A stretch of 64,000 bases of DNA. Source: Pararge aegeria. Its lineage: Eukaryota; Arthropoda; Insecta; Lepidoptera; Nymphalidae. The DNA is taken from contig NC_053200.1 of NCBI RefSeq assembly GCF_905163445.1, positions 248,001-312,000 of the forward strand. The letters are read 5' to 3'. The notes under the pieces are model-generated. The model did not search any database and was not told the DNA's origin. It saw nothing but the letters and a program-made list of their open reading frames with translations. This document shows positions 1 to 10,977 of the stretch, one piece after another. Positions within the stretch are counted from its first letter, which is position 1, and every line of letters begins with the position of its first letter. Position numbers and translations under genes: made by a program.

Positions 1-83
1 GTGCATCAACAGCAGCATAACTAGTATTAAAATAGTAATGAGTTTTTATTAATGCATATATTCACATTAAATCTTGAATCTAA

Positions 84-180
84 AGTCTAAAGGTGTCAAA
101 ACTAGATTTAGGTTAGGTTAGGTTAGAACATGAATACGAGGGGTGCCCGGCCACAGGCCGGGCACTTGGGTTCAGTTCAT
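84..180 (+). repeat. Left inverted-repeat arm of unit 1
   Basis: It runs from AGTCTAAAGG through three TTAGG repeats (108-125), then GAACATGAATA, a GC-rich hairpin (143-165) and TTGGGTTCAGTTCA. It is an imperfect reverse complement of the arm at 1011-1119. Every unit has such a pair. The arms may be terminal inverted repeats of an ancestral DNA element, but no transposase and no target duplication is visible. Confidence 0.8.
143..165. other. Perfect GC-rich hairpin in the left arm
   Basis: Two 10-bp arms, GTGCCCGGCC and GGCCGGGCAC, are separated by ACA. Nearly every unit repeats it; the loop is ATA, ACG or TCA in a few. The right arm holds a slightly imperfect counterpart around 1026-1048. 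It could extrude as a cruciform; no function is known to me. Confidence 0.75.
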
Positions 181-434
181 TCAAAAATTATATATTATTT
201 ACTATTATTTATATTTGAATGAGAATGAAAAATAGCAATTATTTTGAATAGTTTTCAGAATGAGACAGACGGGTGTGGTAGTATAAAATCTCCAATTTAA
301 AGTTCCCTTATTGCGTAGGTATATGTTATGTGTGTTTGCATAGTAGTTTACTATAATGGTAAGCGGTTCGTGTAACGATCTTGCGCGTCTATATTTACAA
401 GTGTGTGGGCAGTTCGTGTATTGATTATTCGATG

Positions 435-708
435 ACGAGACCTCGTAAGAGTCCCGTATCGTTATTTTTCGTCACTACCTACCCGTACCTCCCCCCCCGT
501 GCAGGGAGTGGGTAATTTGCGCGCCTGCTGCCTGCCTTGGATGTGGTAGCAGTTTCTCAGGCTCCCTCACCGGAATCGAACCCTGATTCCCCGTTACCCG
601 CGACAAACAATGGTAGTCGCAGAAACTCATTCCGATTACGAGACCTCGTAAGAGTCCCGTATCGTTATTTTTCGTCACTACCTACCCGTACCTCCCCCCT
701 GTGCGGGG
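435..708 (-). rRNA. 18S rRNA fragment, antisense pseudogene block (unit 1)
   Basis: Read on the minus strand, this matches a conserved stretch of the 5' third of eukaryotic 18S rRNA. Landmarks in order are GGGTAACGGGGAATCAGGG, GTTCGATTCCGG, GAGGGAGCCTGAGAAAC, CTACCACATCCAAGGAAGG, CAGCAGGCGCGCAAATTACC, GTAGTGACGAAAAATAACGA and TAATCGGAATGAG. It differs from the usual gene by scattered substitutions (GAGAAACTGC for GAGAAACGGC) and by about a dozen extra bases in the G-run before the GTAGTGACG stretch. About 28 bp of non-18S junction (TTCTGCGACTACCATTG side) separates successive copies. It covers a small part of an 18S gene of about 1.9 kb, so it cannot make a functional rRNA. Block positions for the other units are given in the unit entries. 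Confidence 0.92.
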
Positions 709-1010
709 TACAATATTGATATGATATTAAAATAATACCATTAATAAATAACATAATAAAAGACCACCACTTTTATAGAGACAACGCCACTGTGTGGCGC
801 CGCCATCAGTCTCCTTAGACTCGGTACTTTGTCGTCGCCGTCGACTTCGCACCTTCGCCCCATATAGTAGTGGCGCGGCGCGACGGGCCTAATGTGTAAG
901 TGAAAAAAAAAAAAAAAAATTAAATTAATTGTTATTTTACAATATCTTCTAATATGAATAAGAGTACTTTGTATTGGTACGTTTTGTTTTTTGTTTTTTT
1001 TTTTTTTAAC

Positions 1011-1119
1011 GGAACTGAACCTAAGTGACCGGCCTGCGGCCGGGCACCCGTCTTATTCATGTTCTAACCTAACCTAACCTATCCAAACCTTTTAAAACTA
1101 GTTTGGATTCCTTTAGACC
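1011..1119 (-). repeat. Right inverted-repeat arm of unit 1
   Basis: It starts at GGAACTGAACC, passes a GC-rich hairpin and TATTCATGTTC, then CCTAA repeats (1065-1081) and CAAACCTTTTAAAACTAG, and ends at CTTTAGACC. It is complementary to the left arm, with several mismatches and a few extra bases. It is preceded by an oligo-T run whose length varies between units. Confidence 0.8.
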
Positions 1120-1177
1120 TCAGCCCACCGGCAACTACGACTAACTAAACACTGATCTAGCTATCTGGCTTTCATCA

Positions 1178-2355
1178 GTGCATCAACAGCAGCATAACTA
1201 GTATTAAAATAGTAATGAGTTTTTATTAATGCATATATTCACATTAAATCTTGAATCTAAAGTCTAAAGGTGTCAAAACTAGATTTAGGTTAGGTTAGGT
1301 TAGAACATGAATACGAGGGGTGCCCGGCCACAGGCCGGGCACTTGGGTTCAGTTCATTCAAAAATTATATATTATTTACTATTATTTATATTTGAATGAG
1401 AATGAAAAATAGCAATTATTTTGAATAGTTTTCAGAATGAGACAGACGGGTGTGGTAGTATAAAATCTCCAATTTAAAGTTCCCTTATTGCGTAGGTATA
1501 TGTTATGTGTGTTTGCATAGTAGTTTACTATAATGGTAAGCGGTTCGTGTAACGATCTTGCGCGTCTATATTTACAAGTGTGTGGGCAGTTCGTGTATTG
1601 ATTATTCGATGACGAGACCTCGTAAGAGTCCCGTATCGTTATTTTTCGTCACTACCTACCCGTACCTCCCCCCCCGTGCAGGGAGTGGGTAATTTGCGCG
1701 CCTGCTGCCTGCCTTGGATGTGGTAGCAGTTTCTCAGGCTCCCTCACCGGAATCGAACCCTGATTCCCCGTTACCCGCGACAAACAATGGTAGTCGCAGA
1801 AACTCATTCCGATTACGAGACCTCGTAAGAGTCCCGTATCGTTATTTTTCGTCACTACCTACCCGTACCTCCCCCCTGTGCGGGGTACAATATTGATATG
1901 ATATTAAAATAATACCATTAATAAATAACATAATAAAAGACCACCACTTTTATAGAGACATAACGCCACTGTGTGGCGCCGCCATCAGTCTCCTTAGACT
2001 CGGTACTTTGTCGTCGCCGTCGACTTCGCACCTTCGCCCCATATAGTAGTGGCGCGGCGCGACGGGCCTAATGTGTAAGTGAAAAAAAAAAAAAAAAATT
2101 AAATTAATTGTTATTTTACAATATCTTCTAATATGAATAAGAGTACTTTGTATTGGTACGTTTTGTTTTTTTTTTTTTTTTTTTAAACGGAACTGAACCT
2201 AAGTGACCGGCCTGCGGCCGGGCACCCGTCTTATTCATGTTCTAACCTAACCTAACCTATCCAAACCTTTTAAAACTAGTTTGGATTCCTTTAGACCTCA
2301 GCCCACCGGCAACTACGACTAACTAAACACTGATCTAGCTATCTGGCTTTCATCA
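1178..2355 (+). repeat. Satellite unit 2 (n=1)
   Basis: 18S block at 1612-1885. Almost identical to unit 1 apart from homopolymer lengths and a TA present after AGAGACA; the pair is a recent duplication. Confidence 0.9.
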
Positions 2356-3589
2356 GTGCATCAACAGCAGCATAACTAGTATTAAAATAGTAATGAGTTT
2401 TTATTAATGCATATATTCACATTAAATCTTGAATCTAAAGTCTAAAGGTGTCCAAACTAGATTTAGGTTAGGTTAGGTTAGAACATGAATACGAGGGGTG
2501 CCCGGCCACAGGCCGGGCACTTGGGTTCAGTTCAGTCAAAAATTATATATTATTTACTATTATTTATATTTGAATGAGAATGAAAAATAGCAATTATTTT
2601 GAATAGTTTTCAGAAAGAGACAGACGGGTGTGGTAGGGTAAAATCTCCAATTTAAAGTTCCCTCACTGCGTATATGTTATGTGTGTTTGCATAGTAGTTT
2701 ACTATAATGGTAAGCGGTTCGTGTAACGATCTTGCGCGTCTATATTTACAAGTGTGTGGGCAGTTCGTGTATTGATTATTCGATGACGAGACCTCGTAAG
2801 AGTCCCGTATCGTTATTTTTCGTCACTACCTACCCGTACCTCCCCCCCGTGCGGGGTACAATATTGATATGATATTAAAAAAATACCATTAATAAATAAC
2901 ATAATAAAAGACCACCACTTTTATAGAGACATAACGCCACATAATTATAAAAAGTATAGTGTGTGGATCTAATCAACCACCACTGGCACCAGACCCTCAA
3001 TGCCCTTAAATTTTACCTCGTTAAAATATTTAAAGTGTACTCATTCCGATTGCGAGACCTCGTAAGAGTCCCGTATCGTTATTTTTCGTCACTACCTACC
3101 CCTACCTCCCCCCGTGCGGGGTACAATATTGATATGATATTAAAAAAATACCATTAATAAATAACATAATAAAAGACCACCACTTTTATAGAGACATAAC
3201 GCCACTGTGTGGCGCCGCCATCAGTCTCCTTAGACTCGGTACTTTGTCGTCGCCGTCGACTTCGCACCTTCGCCCCATATAGTAGTGGCGCGGCGCGACG
3301 GGCCTAATGTGTAAGTGAAAAAAAAAAAAAATTAAATTAATTGTTATTTTACAATATCTTCTAATATGAATAAGAGTACTTTGTATTGGTACGTTTTGTT
3401 TTTTTTTTTTTTTTTTTTAAACGGAACTGAACCTAAGTGACCGGCCTGCGGCCGGGCACCCGTCTTATTCATGTTCTAACCTAACCTAACCTATCCAAAC
3501 CTTTTAAAACTAGTTTGGATTCCTTTAGACCTCAGCCCACCGGCAACTACGACTAACTAAACACTGATCTAGCTATCTGGCTTTCATCA
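2356..3589 (+). repeat. Satellite unit 3 (atypical, two different 18S pieces)
   Basis: It holds no complete 203-bp subrepeat. A 71-bp end piece of 18S (2786-2856) and its AT-rich flank are followed by a second, longer 18S piece (2965-3121) and a second copy of the same flank. Its length, 1234 bp, does not fit the 975 + 203n series. Confidence 0.85.
2965..3121 (-). rRNA. Extended 18S rRNA fragment, antisense (unit 3)
   Basis: On the minus strand the 18S match continues beyond the usual subrepeat edge. After AATCGGAATGAG it runs into TACACTTTAAATATTTTAAC, then GAGG, a stretch resembling GGGCA, and GTCTGGTGCCAG. These are the next conserved segments of 18S rRNA up to the 530-loop region. The far end (about 2965-2985) has diverged and the edge is approximate. 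This copy shows that the captured rDNA was once longer than the piece amplified elsewhere. Confidence 0.85.
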
Positions 3590-4991
3590 GTGCATCAACA
3601 GCAGCATAACTAGTATTAAAATAGTAATGAGTTTTTATTAATGCATATATTCACATTAAATCTTGAATCTAAAGTCTAAAGGTGTCAAAACTAGATTTAG
3701 GTTAGGTTAGGTTAGAACATGAATACGAGGGGTGCCCGGCCACAGGCCGGGCACTTGGGTTTAGTTCAGTCAAAAATTATATATTATTTACTATTATTTA
3801 TATTTGAATGAGAATGAAAAATAGCAATTATTTTGAATAGTTTTCAGAAAGAGACAGACGGGTGTGGTAGGGTAAAATCTCCAATTTAAAGTTCCCTTAC
3901 TGCGTATATGTTATGTGTGTTTGCATAGTGGTTTACTATAATGATAAGCGGTGTAACTATAATGATAATGATTCGTGTAACGATCTTGCGCGTCTATATT
4001 TACAAGTGTGTGGGCAGTTCGTGTATTGATTATTCGATGACGAGACCTCGTAAGAGTCCCGTATCGTTATTTTTCGTCACTACCTACCCGTACCTCCCCC
4101 CCCGTGCAGGGAGTGGGTAATTTGCGCGCCTGCTGCCTTCCTTGGATGTGGTAGCAGTTTCTCAGGCTCCCTCACCGGAATCGAACCCTGATTCCCCGTT
4201 ACCCGCGACAAACAATGGTAGTCGCAGAAACTCATTCCGATTACGAGACCTCGTAAGAGTCCCGTATCGTTATTTTTCGTCACTACCTACCCGTACCTCC
4301 CCCCCCGTGCAGGGAGTGGGTAATTTGCGCGCCTGCTGCCTTCCTTGGATGTGGTAGCAGTTTCTCAGGCTCCGTCACCGGAATCGAACCCTGATTCCCC
4401 GTTACCCGCGACAAACAATGGTAGTCGCAGAAACTCATTCCGATTACGAGACCTCGTAAGAGTCCCGTATCGTTATTTTTCGTCACTACCTACCCCCCTA
4501 CCTCCCCCCGTGCGGGGTACAATATTGATATGATATTAAAATAATACCATTAATAAATAACATAATAAAAGACCACCACTTTTATAGAGACATAACGCCA
4601 CTGTGTGGCGCCGCCATCAGTCTCCTTAGACTCGGTACTTTGTCGTCGCCATCGACTTCGCACCGTCGCCCCATATAGTAGTGGCGCGGCGCGACGGGAC
4701 TAATGTTTTAGTGAAAAAAAAAAAAAAATAATAATAAATTAATTGTTATTTTACAATATCTTCTAATATGAATAAGAGTACTTTGTATTGGTACGTTTTG
4801 TTTTTTGTTTTTTTTTTTTTAAACGGAACTGAACCTAAGTGACCGGCCTGCGGCCGGGCACCCGTCTTATTCATGTTCTAACCTAACCTAACCTATCCAC
4901 GCCTTTTAAAACTAGTTTGGATTCCTTTAGACCTCAGCCCACCGGCAACTACGACTAACTAAACACTGATCTAGCTATCTGGCTTTCATCA
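3590..4991 (+). repeat. Satellite unit 4 (n=2)
   Basis: 18S block at 4040-4517. Near 3950-3980 it carries a small insertion (GGTGTAACTATAATGATAAT) that only unit 9 shares, marking the two as copies of one ancestor. Confidence 0.9.
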
Positions 4992-5174
4992 GTGCATCAA
5001 CAGCAGCATAACTAGTATTAAAATAGTAATGAGTTTTTATTAATGCATATATTCTCATTAAATCTTGAATCTAAAGTCTAAAGGTGTCAAAACTAGATTT
5101 AGGTTAGAACATGAATACGAGGGGTGCCCGGCCACAGGCCGGGCACTTGGGTTCAGTTCAGTCAAAAATTATAT

Positions 5175-6864
5175 AAAGTCAAAGTCAAAGTCAAAGTCAA
5201 AAATATCTTTATTCAAGTAGGCCCACAGGTGGCACTTTTGATGCGTACATAAGAATTACACGGTAGTGAGATGATGGCGATAACCACATTCGTAAACTTA
5301 AAACTAAAGCTACGAGGGTTCCAAACGCGTCCCGGTCTAAGAAGAAGCCCACAACAAACTTAGCCGGGTGTTTTTTTTTTTTTTTTGTTATCGCCATCTC
5401 ACAATGTCATTTTAAATTATTAGAAGAGCAACCTGGTTAGAGCAATAATTTACACCCAAGCTTTTTTATCGTTGACGTAGTCCTTTATACTATAATAGGA
5501 CTTTTCTATAAGCTTACGTTTAATACAAACTTTGAACTTTTTAAGAGACATCTCCAAGATGTCAATTGGTAGTTTATTGTAAAATTGTATGCAATTTCCT
5601 TTAAACGAATTATGAATTTTATGTAACCTAGTATATTGCACTGTAAGTTTATTCTTACTTCTAATGTTTAAATTATTGCAGTCACATTTTTTCTTAAATT
5701 TAGAAATGTTTTTATGGACGTACATTAAATTTTCAAATATGTACTGACTATACACTGTCATTATTTTAAAATCTTTAAATTTATCTCTCAATGACTCTCT
5801 TGGACCCATTTTGTAGATAGAACGAACAGCCCTCTTCTGCAGCACGAAAATAGTGCTAATATCAGCAGCATTACCCCAAAGTAAAATTCCATATGACATA
5901 ATGCTGTGAAAGTAACTAAAATATACCAGTCTAGCAGTTTCTACGTCGGTCATATGGCGTATCTTCTTTACCGCATAGGCAGCAGAACTAAGCCTGTTCG
6001 ATAAATTATTTACATGAGGGCCCCATTGAAGTTTAGAATCTAACGTTATTCCTAGAAAAACTGTCGTATCCTCCAGTTTCAGTTCCTCATTATTAAGTAG
6101 TACAGTGGTTTTCACGTGTTTAACATTAGGTAAAGTGAATTTTATACACTTGGTTTTTTTTCCGTTAAGAACCAAATTATTAGCTTCAAACCACTGTACC
6201 ACTTTAGCGAGAGAGTTGTTTACGTCGTCAAAAGCTAGTTCACGTCGATTTATTTTAAAAGTCAGTGATGTATCATCGGCAAACAGAACTATCCCGTGTT
6301 TATCCTTGGCAAGGTAAGGAAGGTCATTAATGTAAATAAGGAACAGAAATGGTCCTAATATAGACCCCTGTGGGACACCTATTTTCATAACTGATCCATT
6401 AGACCGTTTTCCATTCACGTCGACTTTCTGAATTCTATCGCGTAGATAGTTACTCATTAAGTCTAGAGCTACACCCTGAATTCCATAGTGGTGTAGTTTC
6501 CTAACTAACGTTTCGTGTTGAACACAATCAAACGCCTTAGATAAGTCACAGAACACACCAAGTGCATCACGTGACTCCTCCCAGGCTTCAAATATGTTTT
6601 GTATTAGCTCAACACCTGCGTCGATTGTTGAGCGACCCCGTGTGAAACCAAATTGCTTAATATGAAGTAAATTATACTTATGAAAATGGTAAAGTAATTG
6701 ATTTAAAATGAGTTTTTCAAAGATTTTACTGAAAGTGGGTAGTACGGATACTGGTCTAAAGTTAGTGGGGTCAGAAGTACTACCCGATTTAAACAATGGA
6801 ACTATTTTATTAAGTTTCATTAAGTCAGGAAACACCCCACAATCTATACAATTATTAAATATTA
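5175..6864 (-). mobile_element. Jockey/CR1-type LINE (family A), 5'-truncated copy 1
   Basis: Minus-strand non-LTR retrotransposon. The 3' end is at the left, with an AATAAAG-type signal and a tail of TTTGAC repeats. The 5' end stops abruptly near 6864, inside the reverse-transcriptase gene, as expected from incomplete reverse transcription. Satellite sequence resumes directly (TATATTATTTAC), with a possible 4-5 bp TATA target duplication. Family A also appears at 14147-15837 and 49707-52328, and as an older relative at 41064-44966. Confidence 0.9.
5450..6835 (-). CDS. Reverse transcriptase part of family A ORF2 (461 aa, N-terminus missing)
   Basis: Non-LTR reverse transcriptase, which would copy element RNA at a nicked target site. 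Visible blocks are NFRPVSVLPTFSKIFEKLI (residues about 25-43), GFTRGRSTIDA (63-73), FCDLSKAFDCV (95-105), GVPQGSILGPFLFLIYINDL (153-172) and the catalytic FADD (185-188). A thumb and C-terminal region follows and ends in KKAWV. The frame is open with no internal stop. The first methionine is only the first ATG after the truncation point; the intact family protein is longer, as the 776-residue frame at 49975-52305 shows. No endonuclease domain is left and no promoter is expected, so this copy is dead. The assignment to the jockey/CR1 superfamily is by motif; the exact clade is uncertain. Confidence 0.85.
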   Translation of the reverse strand: MFPDLMKLNKIVPLFKSGSTSDPTNFRPVSVLPTFSKIFEKLILNQLLYHFHKYNLLHIKQFGFTRGRSTIDAGVELIQNIFEAWEESRDALGVFCDLSKAFDCVQHETLVRKLHHYGIQGVALDLMSNYLRDRIQKVDVNGKRSNGSVMKIGVPQGSILGPFLFLIYINDLPYLAKDKHGIVLFADDTSLTFKINRRELAFDDVNNSLAKVVQWFEANNLVLNGKKTKCIKFTLPNVKHVKTTVLLNNEELKLEDTTVFLGITLDSKLQWGPHVNNLSNRLSSAAYAVKKIRHMTDVETARLVYFSYFHSIMSYGILLWGNAADISTIFVLQKRAVRSIYKMGPRESLRDKFKDFKIMTVYSQYIFENLMYVHKNISKFKKKCDCNNLNIRSKNKLTVQYTRLHKIHNSFKGNCIQFYNKLPIDILEMSLKKFKVCIKRKLIEKSYYSIKDYVNDKKAWV

Positions 6865-7849
6865 TTAAATATATTATTTACTATTATTTATATTTGAATG
6901 AGAATGAAAAATAGCAATTATTTTGAATAGTTTTCAGAAAGAGACAGACGGGTGTGGTAGGGTAAAATCTCCAATTTAAAGTTCCCTTACTGCGTATATG
7001 TTATGTGTGTTTGCATAGTGGTTTACTATAATGATAAGCGGTTCGTGTAACGATCTTGCGCGTCTATATTTACAAGTGTGTGGGCAGTTCGTGTATTGAT
7101 TATTCGATGACGAGACCTCGTAAGAGTCCCGTATCGTTATTTTTCGTCACTACCTACCCGTACCTCCCCCCCCGTGCAGGGAGTGGGTAATTTGCGCGCC
7201 TGCTGCCTTCCTTGGATGTGGTAGCAGTTTCTCAGGCTCCCTCACCGGAATCGAACCCTGATTCCCCGTTACCCGCGACAAACAATGGTAGTCGCAGAAA
7301 CTCATTCCGATTACGAGACCTCGTAAGAGTCCCGTATCGTTATTTTTCGTCACTACCTACCCCCCTACCTCCCCCCGTGCGGGGTACAATATTGATATGA
7401 TATTAAAATAATACCATTAATAAATAACATAATAAAAGACCACCACTTTTATAGAGACATAACGCCACTGTGTGGCGCCGCCATCAGTCTCCTTAGACTC
7501 GGTACTTTGTCGTCGCCATCGACTTCGCACCGTCGCCCCATATAGTAGTGGCGCGGCGCGACGGGACTAATGTGTTAGTGAAAAAAAAAAAAAAAATAAT
7601 AAATTAATTGTTATTTTACAATATCTTCTAATATGAATAAGAGTACTTTGTATTGGTACGTTTTGTTTTTTTTTTTTTAAACGGAACTGAACCTAAGTCA
7701 CAAGCCTGCGGCCGGGCACCCGTCTTATTCATGTTCTAACCTAACCTAACCTATCCAAACCTTTTAAAACTAGTTTGGATTCCTTTAGACCTCAGCCCAC
7801 CGGCAACTACGACTAACTAAACACTGATCTAGCTATCTGGCTTTCATCA

Positions 7850-9598
7850 GTGCATCAACAGCAGCATAACTAGTATTAAAATAGTAATGAGTTTTTATTA
7901 ATGCATATATTCACATTAAATCTTGAATCTAAAGTCTAAAGGTGTCAAAACTAGATTTAGGTTAGGTTAGGTTAGAACATGAATACGAGGGGTGCCCGGC
8001 CATAGGCCGGGCACTTGGGTTCAGTTCAGTCAAAAATTATATATTATTTACTATTATTTATATTTGAATGAGAATGAAAAATAGCAACTATTTTGAATAG
8101 TTTTCAGAAAGAGACAGACGGGTGTGGTAGGGTAAAATCTCCAATTTAAAGTTCCCTTACTGCGTATATGTTATGTGTGTTTGCATAGTAGTTTACTATA
8201 ATGGTAAGCGGTTCGTGTAACGATCTTGCGCGTCTATATTTACAAGTGTGTGGGCAGTTCGTGTATTGATTATTCGATGACGAGACCTCGTAAGAGTCCC
8301 GTATCGTTATTTTTCGTCACTACCTACCCGTACCTCCCCCCCCGTGCAGGGAGTGGGTAATTTGCGCGCCTGCTGCCTTCCTTGGATGTGGTAGCAGTTT
8401 CTCAGGCTCCCTCACCGGAATCGAACCCTGATTCCCCGTTACCCGCGACAAACAATGGTAGTCGCAGAAACTCATTCCGATTACGAGACCTCGTAAGAGT
8501 CCCGTATCGTTATTTTTCGTCACTACCTACCCGTACCTCCCCCCCCGTGCAGGGAGTGGGTAATTTGCGCGCCTGCTGCCTTCCTTGGATGTGGTAGCAG
8601 TTTCTCAGGCTCCCTCACCGGAATCGAACCCTGATTCCCCGTTACCCGCGACAAACAATGGTAGTCGCAGAAACTCATTCCGATTACGAGACCTCGTAAG
8701 AGTCCCGTATCGTTATTTTTCGTCACTACCTACCCGTACCTCCCCCCCCGTGCAGGGAGTGGGTAATTTGCGCGCCTGCTGCCTGCCTTGGATGTGGTAG
8801 CAGTTTCTCAGGCTCCCTCACCGGAATCGAACCCTGATTCCCCGTTACCCGCGACAAACAATGGTAGTCGCAGAAACTCATTCCGATTACGAGACCTCGT
8901 AAGAGTCCCGTATCGTTATTTTTCGTCACTACCTACCCGTACCTCCCCCCCCGTGGAGGGAGTGGGTAATTTGCGCGCCTGCTGCCTTCCTTGGAACCCT
9001 GATTCCCCGTTACCCGCGACAAACAATGGTAGTCGCAGAAACTCATTCCGATTACGAGACCTCGTAAGAGTCCCGTATCGTTATTTTTCGTCACTACCTA
9101 CCCCCCTACCTCCCCCCGTGCGGGGTACAATATTGATATGATATTAAAATAATACCATTAATAAATAACATAATAAAAGACCACCACTTTTATAGAGACA
9201 TAACGCCACTGTGTGGCGCCGCCATCAGTCTCCTTAGACTCGGTACTTTGTCGTCGCCATCGACTTCGCACCGTCGCCCCATATAGTAGTGGCGCGGCGC
9301 GACGGGACTAATGTGTAAGTGAAAAAAAAAAAAAAAAAAAATAAATTAATTGGTTTTTTACAATATCTTCTAATATGAATAAGAGTACTTTGTATTGGTA
9401 CGTTTTGTTTTTTGTTTTTTTTTTTTTAAACGGAACTGAACCTAAGTCACAAGCCTGCGGCCGGGCACCCGTCTTATTCATGTTCTAACCTAACCTAACC
9501 TATCCAAACCTTTTAAAACTAGTTTGGATTCCTTTAGACCTCAGCCCACCGGCAACTACGACTAACTAAACACTGATCTAGCTATCTGGCTTTCATCA
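7850..9598 (+). repeat. Satellite unit 6 (three full subrepeats plus one with a 38-bp deletion)
   Basis: 18S block at 8280-9125. The fourth subrepeat lacks 38 bp between CCTTGG and AACCCTGATTCC (about 8994), which explains the unit length of 1749 bp. Confidence 0.9.
8280..9125 (-). rRNA. 18S rRNA fragment block, four tandem antisense pieces (unit 6)
   Basis: Three complete 203-bp subrepeats and one internally deleted subrepeat stand in direct tandem. The deleted part corresponds to the CTACCACATCC and GAGGGAGCC landmarks of 18S. Confidence 0.88.
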
Positions 9599-10977
9599 GT
9601 GCATCAACAGCAGCATAACTAGTATTAAAATAGTAATGAGTTTTTATTAATGCATATATTCACATTAAATCTTGAATCTAAAGTCTAAAGGTGTCAAAAC
9701 TAGATTTAGGTTAGGTTAGGTTAGAACATGAATACGAGGGGTGCCCGGCCACAGGCCGGGCACTTGGGTTCAGTTCAGTCAAAAATTATATATTATTTAC
9801 TATTATTTATATTTGAATGAGAATGAAAAATAGCAACTATTTTGAATAGTTTTCAGAAAGAGACAGACGGGTGTGGTAGGGTAAAATCTCCAATTTAAAG
9901 TTCCCTTACTGCGTATATGTTATGTGTGTTTGCATAGTAGTTTACTATAATGGTAAGCGGTTCGTGTAACGATCTTGCGCGTCTATATTTACAAGTGTGT
10001 GGGCAGTTCGTGTATTGATTATTCGATGACGAGACCTCGTAAGAGTCCCGTATCGTTATTTTTCGTCACTACCTACCCGTACCTCCTCCCCCGTGCAGGG
10101 AGTGGGTAATTTGCGCGCCTGCTGCCTTCCTTGGATGTGGTAGCAGTTTCTCAGGCTCCCTCACCGGAATCGAACCCTGATTCCCCGTTACCCGCGACAA
10201 ACAATGGTAGTCGCAGAAACTCATTCCGATTACGAGACCTCGTAAGAGTCCCGTATCGTTATTTTTCGTCACTACCTACCCGTACCTCCCCCCCGTGCAG
10301 GGAGTGGGTAATTTGCGCGCCTGCTGCCTTCCTTGGATGTGGTAGCAGTTTCTCAGGCTCCCTCACCGGAATCGAACCCTGATTCCCCGTTACCCGCGAC
10401 AAACAATGGTAGTCGCAGAAACTCATTCCGATTGCGAGACCTCGTAAGTGTCCCGTATCGTTATTTTTCGTCACTACCTACCCGTACCTCCCCCCTGTGC
10501 GGGGTACAATATTGATATGATATTAAAATAATACCATTAATAAATAACATAATAAAAGACCACCACTTTTATAGAGACATAACGCCACTGTGTGGCGCCG
10601 CCATCAGTCTCCTTAGACTCGGTACTTTGTCGTCGCCATCGACTTCGCACCTTCGCCCCATATAGTAGTGGCGCGGCGCGACGGGCCTAATGTGTAAGTG
10701 AAAAAAAAAAAAAAAAATTAAATTAATTGTTATTTTACAATATCTTCTAATATGAATAAGAGTACTTTGTATTGGTACGTTTTGTTTTTTGTTTTTTTTT
10801 TTTTTTAAACGGAACTGAACCTAAGTGACCGGCCTGCGGCCGGGCACCCGTCTTATTCATGTTCTAACCTAACCTAACCTATCCAAACCTTTTAAAACTA
10901 GTTTGGATTCCTTTAGACCTCAGCCCACCGGCAACTACGACTAACTAAACACTGATCTAGCTATCTGGCTTTCATCA
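9599..10977 (+). repeat. Satellite unit 7 (n=2)
   Basis: 18S block at 10029-10504. The last subrepeat has TTGCGAGACC instead of TTACGAGACC. Confidence 0.9.

Larger units (their letters stand above)
1..1177 (+). repeat. Satellite unit 1 (n=1)
   Basis: Reference unit. 18S block at 435-708 with one full subrepeat. It belongs to the left-half subtype with GAATGAGAC, GTAGTATAAAAT and TTATTGCGTAGG, shared with units 2, 12, 21 and 22. Confidence 0.9.
4992..7849 (+). repeat. Satellite unit 5 (n=1), interrupted by a LINE
   Basis: 18S block at 7110-7384. The left part is split at about 5175 by a 5'-truncated family A LINE. The left arm has lost two TTAGG repeats, as in unit 10. Confidence 0.9.

Noticed and set aside
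108..125. True interstitial telomere
   Set aside because: Only three TTAGG repeats per arm, far too short to call telomeric DNA; kept as an observation only.
560..600. tRNA or SINE B box (GGTTCGATTCC on the minus strand) in each subrepeat
   Set aside because: The motif is part of 18S rRNA itself (GGGTTCGATTCCGG); no A box, anticodon arm or acceptor stem surrounds it.
475..678. Conserved small protein starting MTKNNDTG, repeated through the array
   Set aside because: It is the 18S rRNA sense strand read as codons; conservation comes from rRNA origin and array homogenisation.
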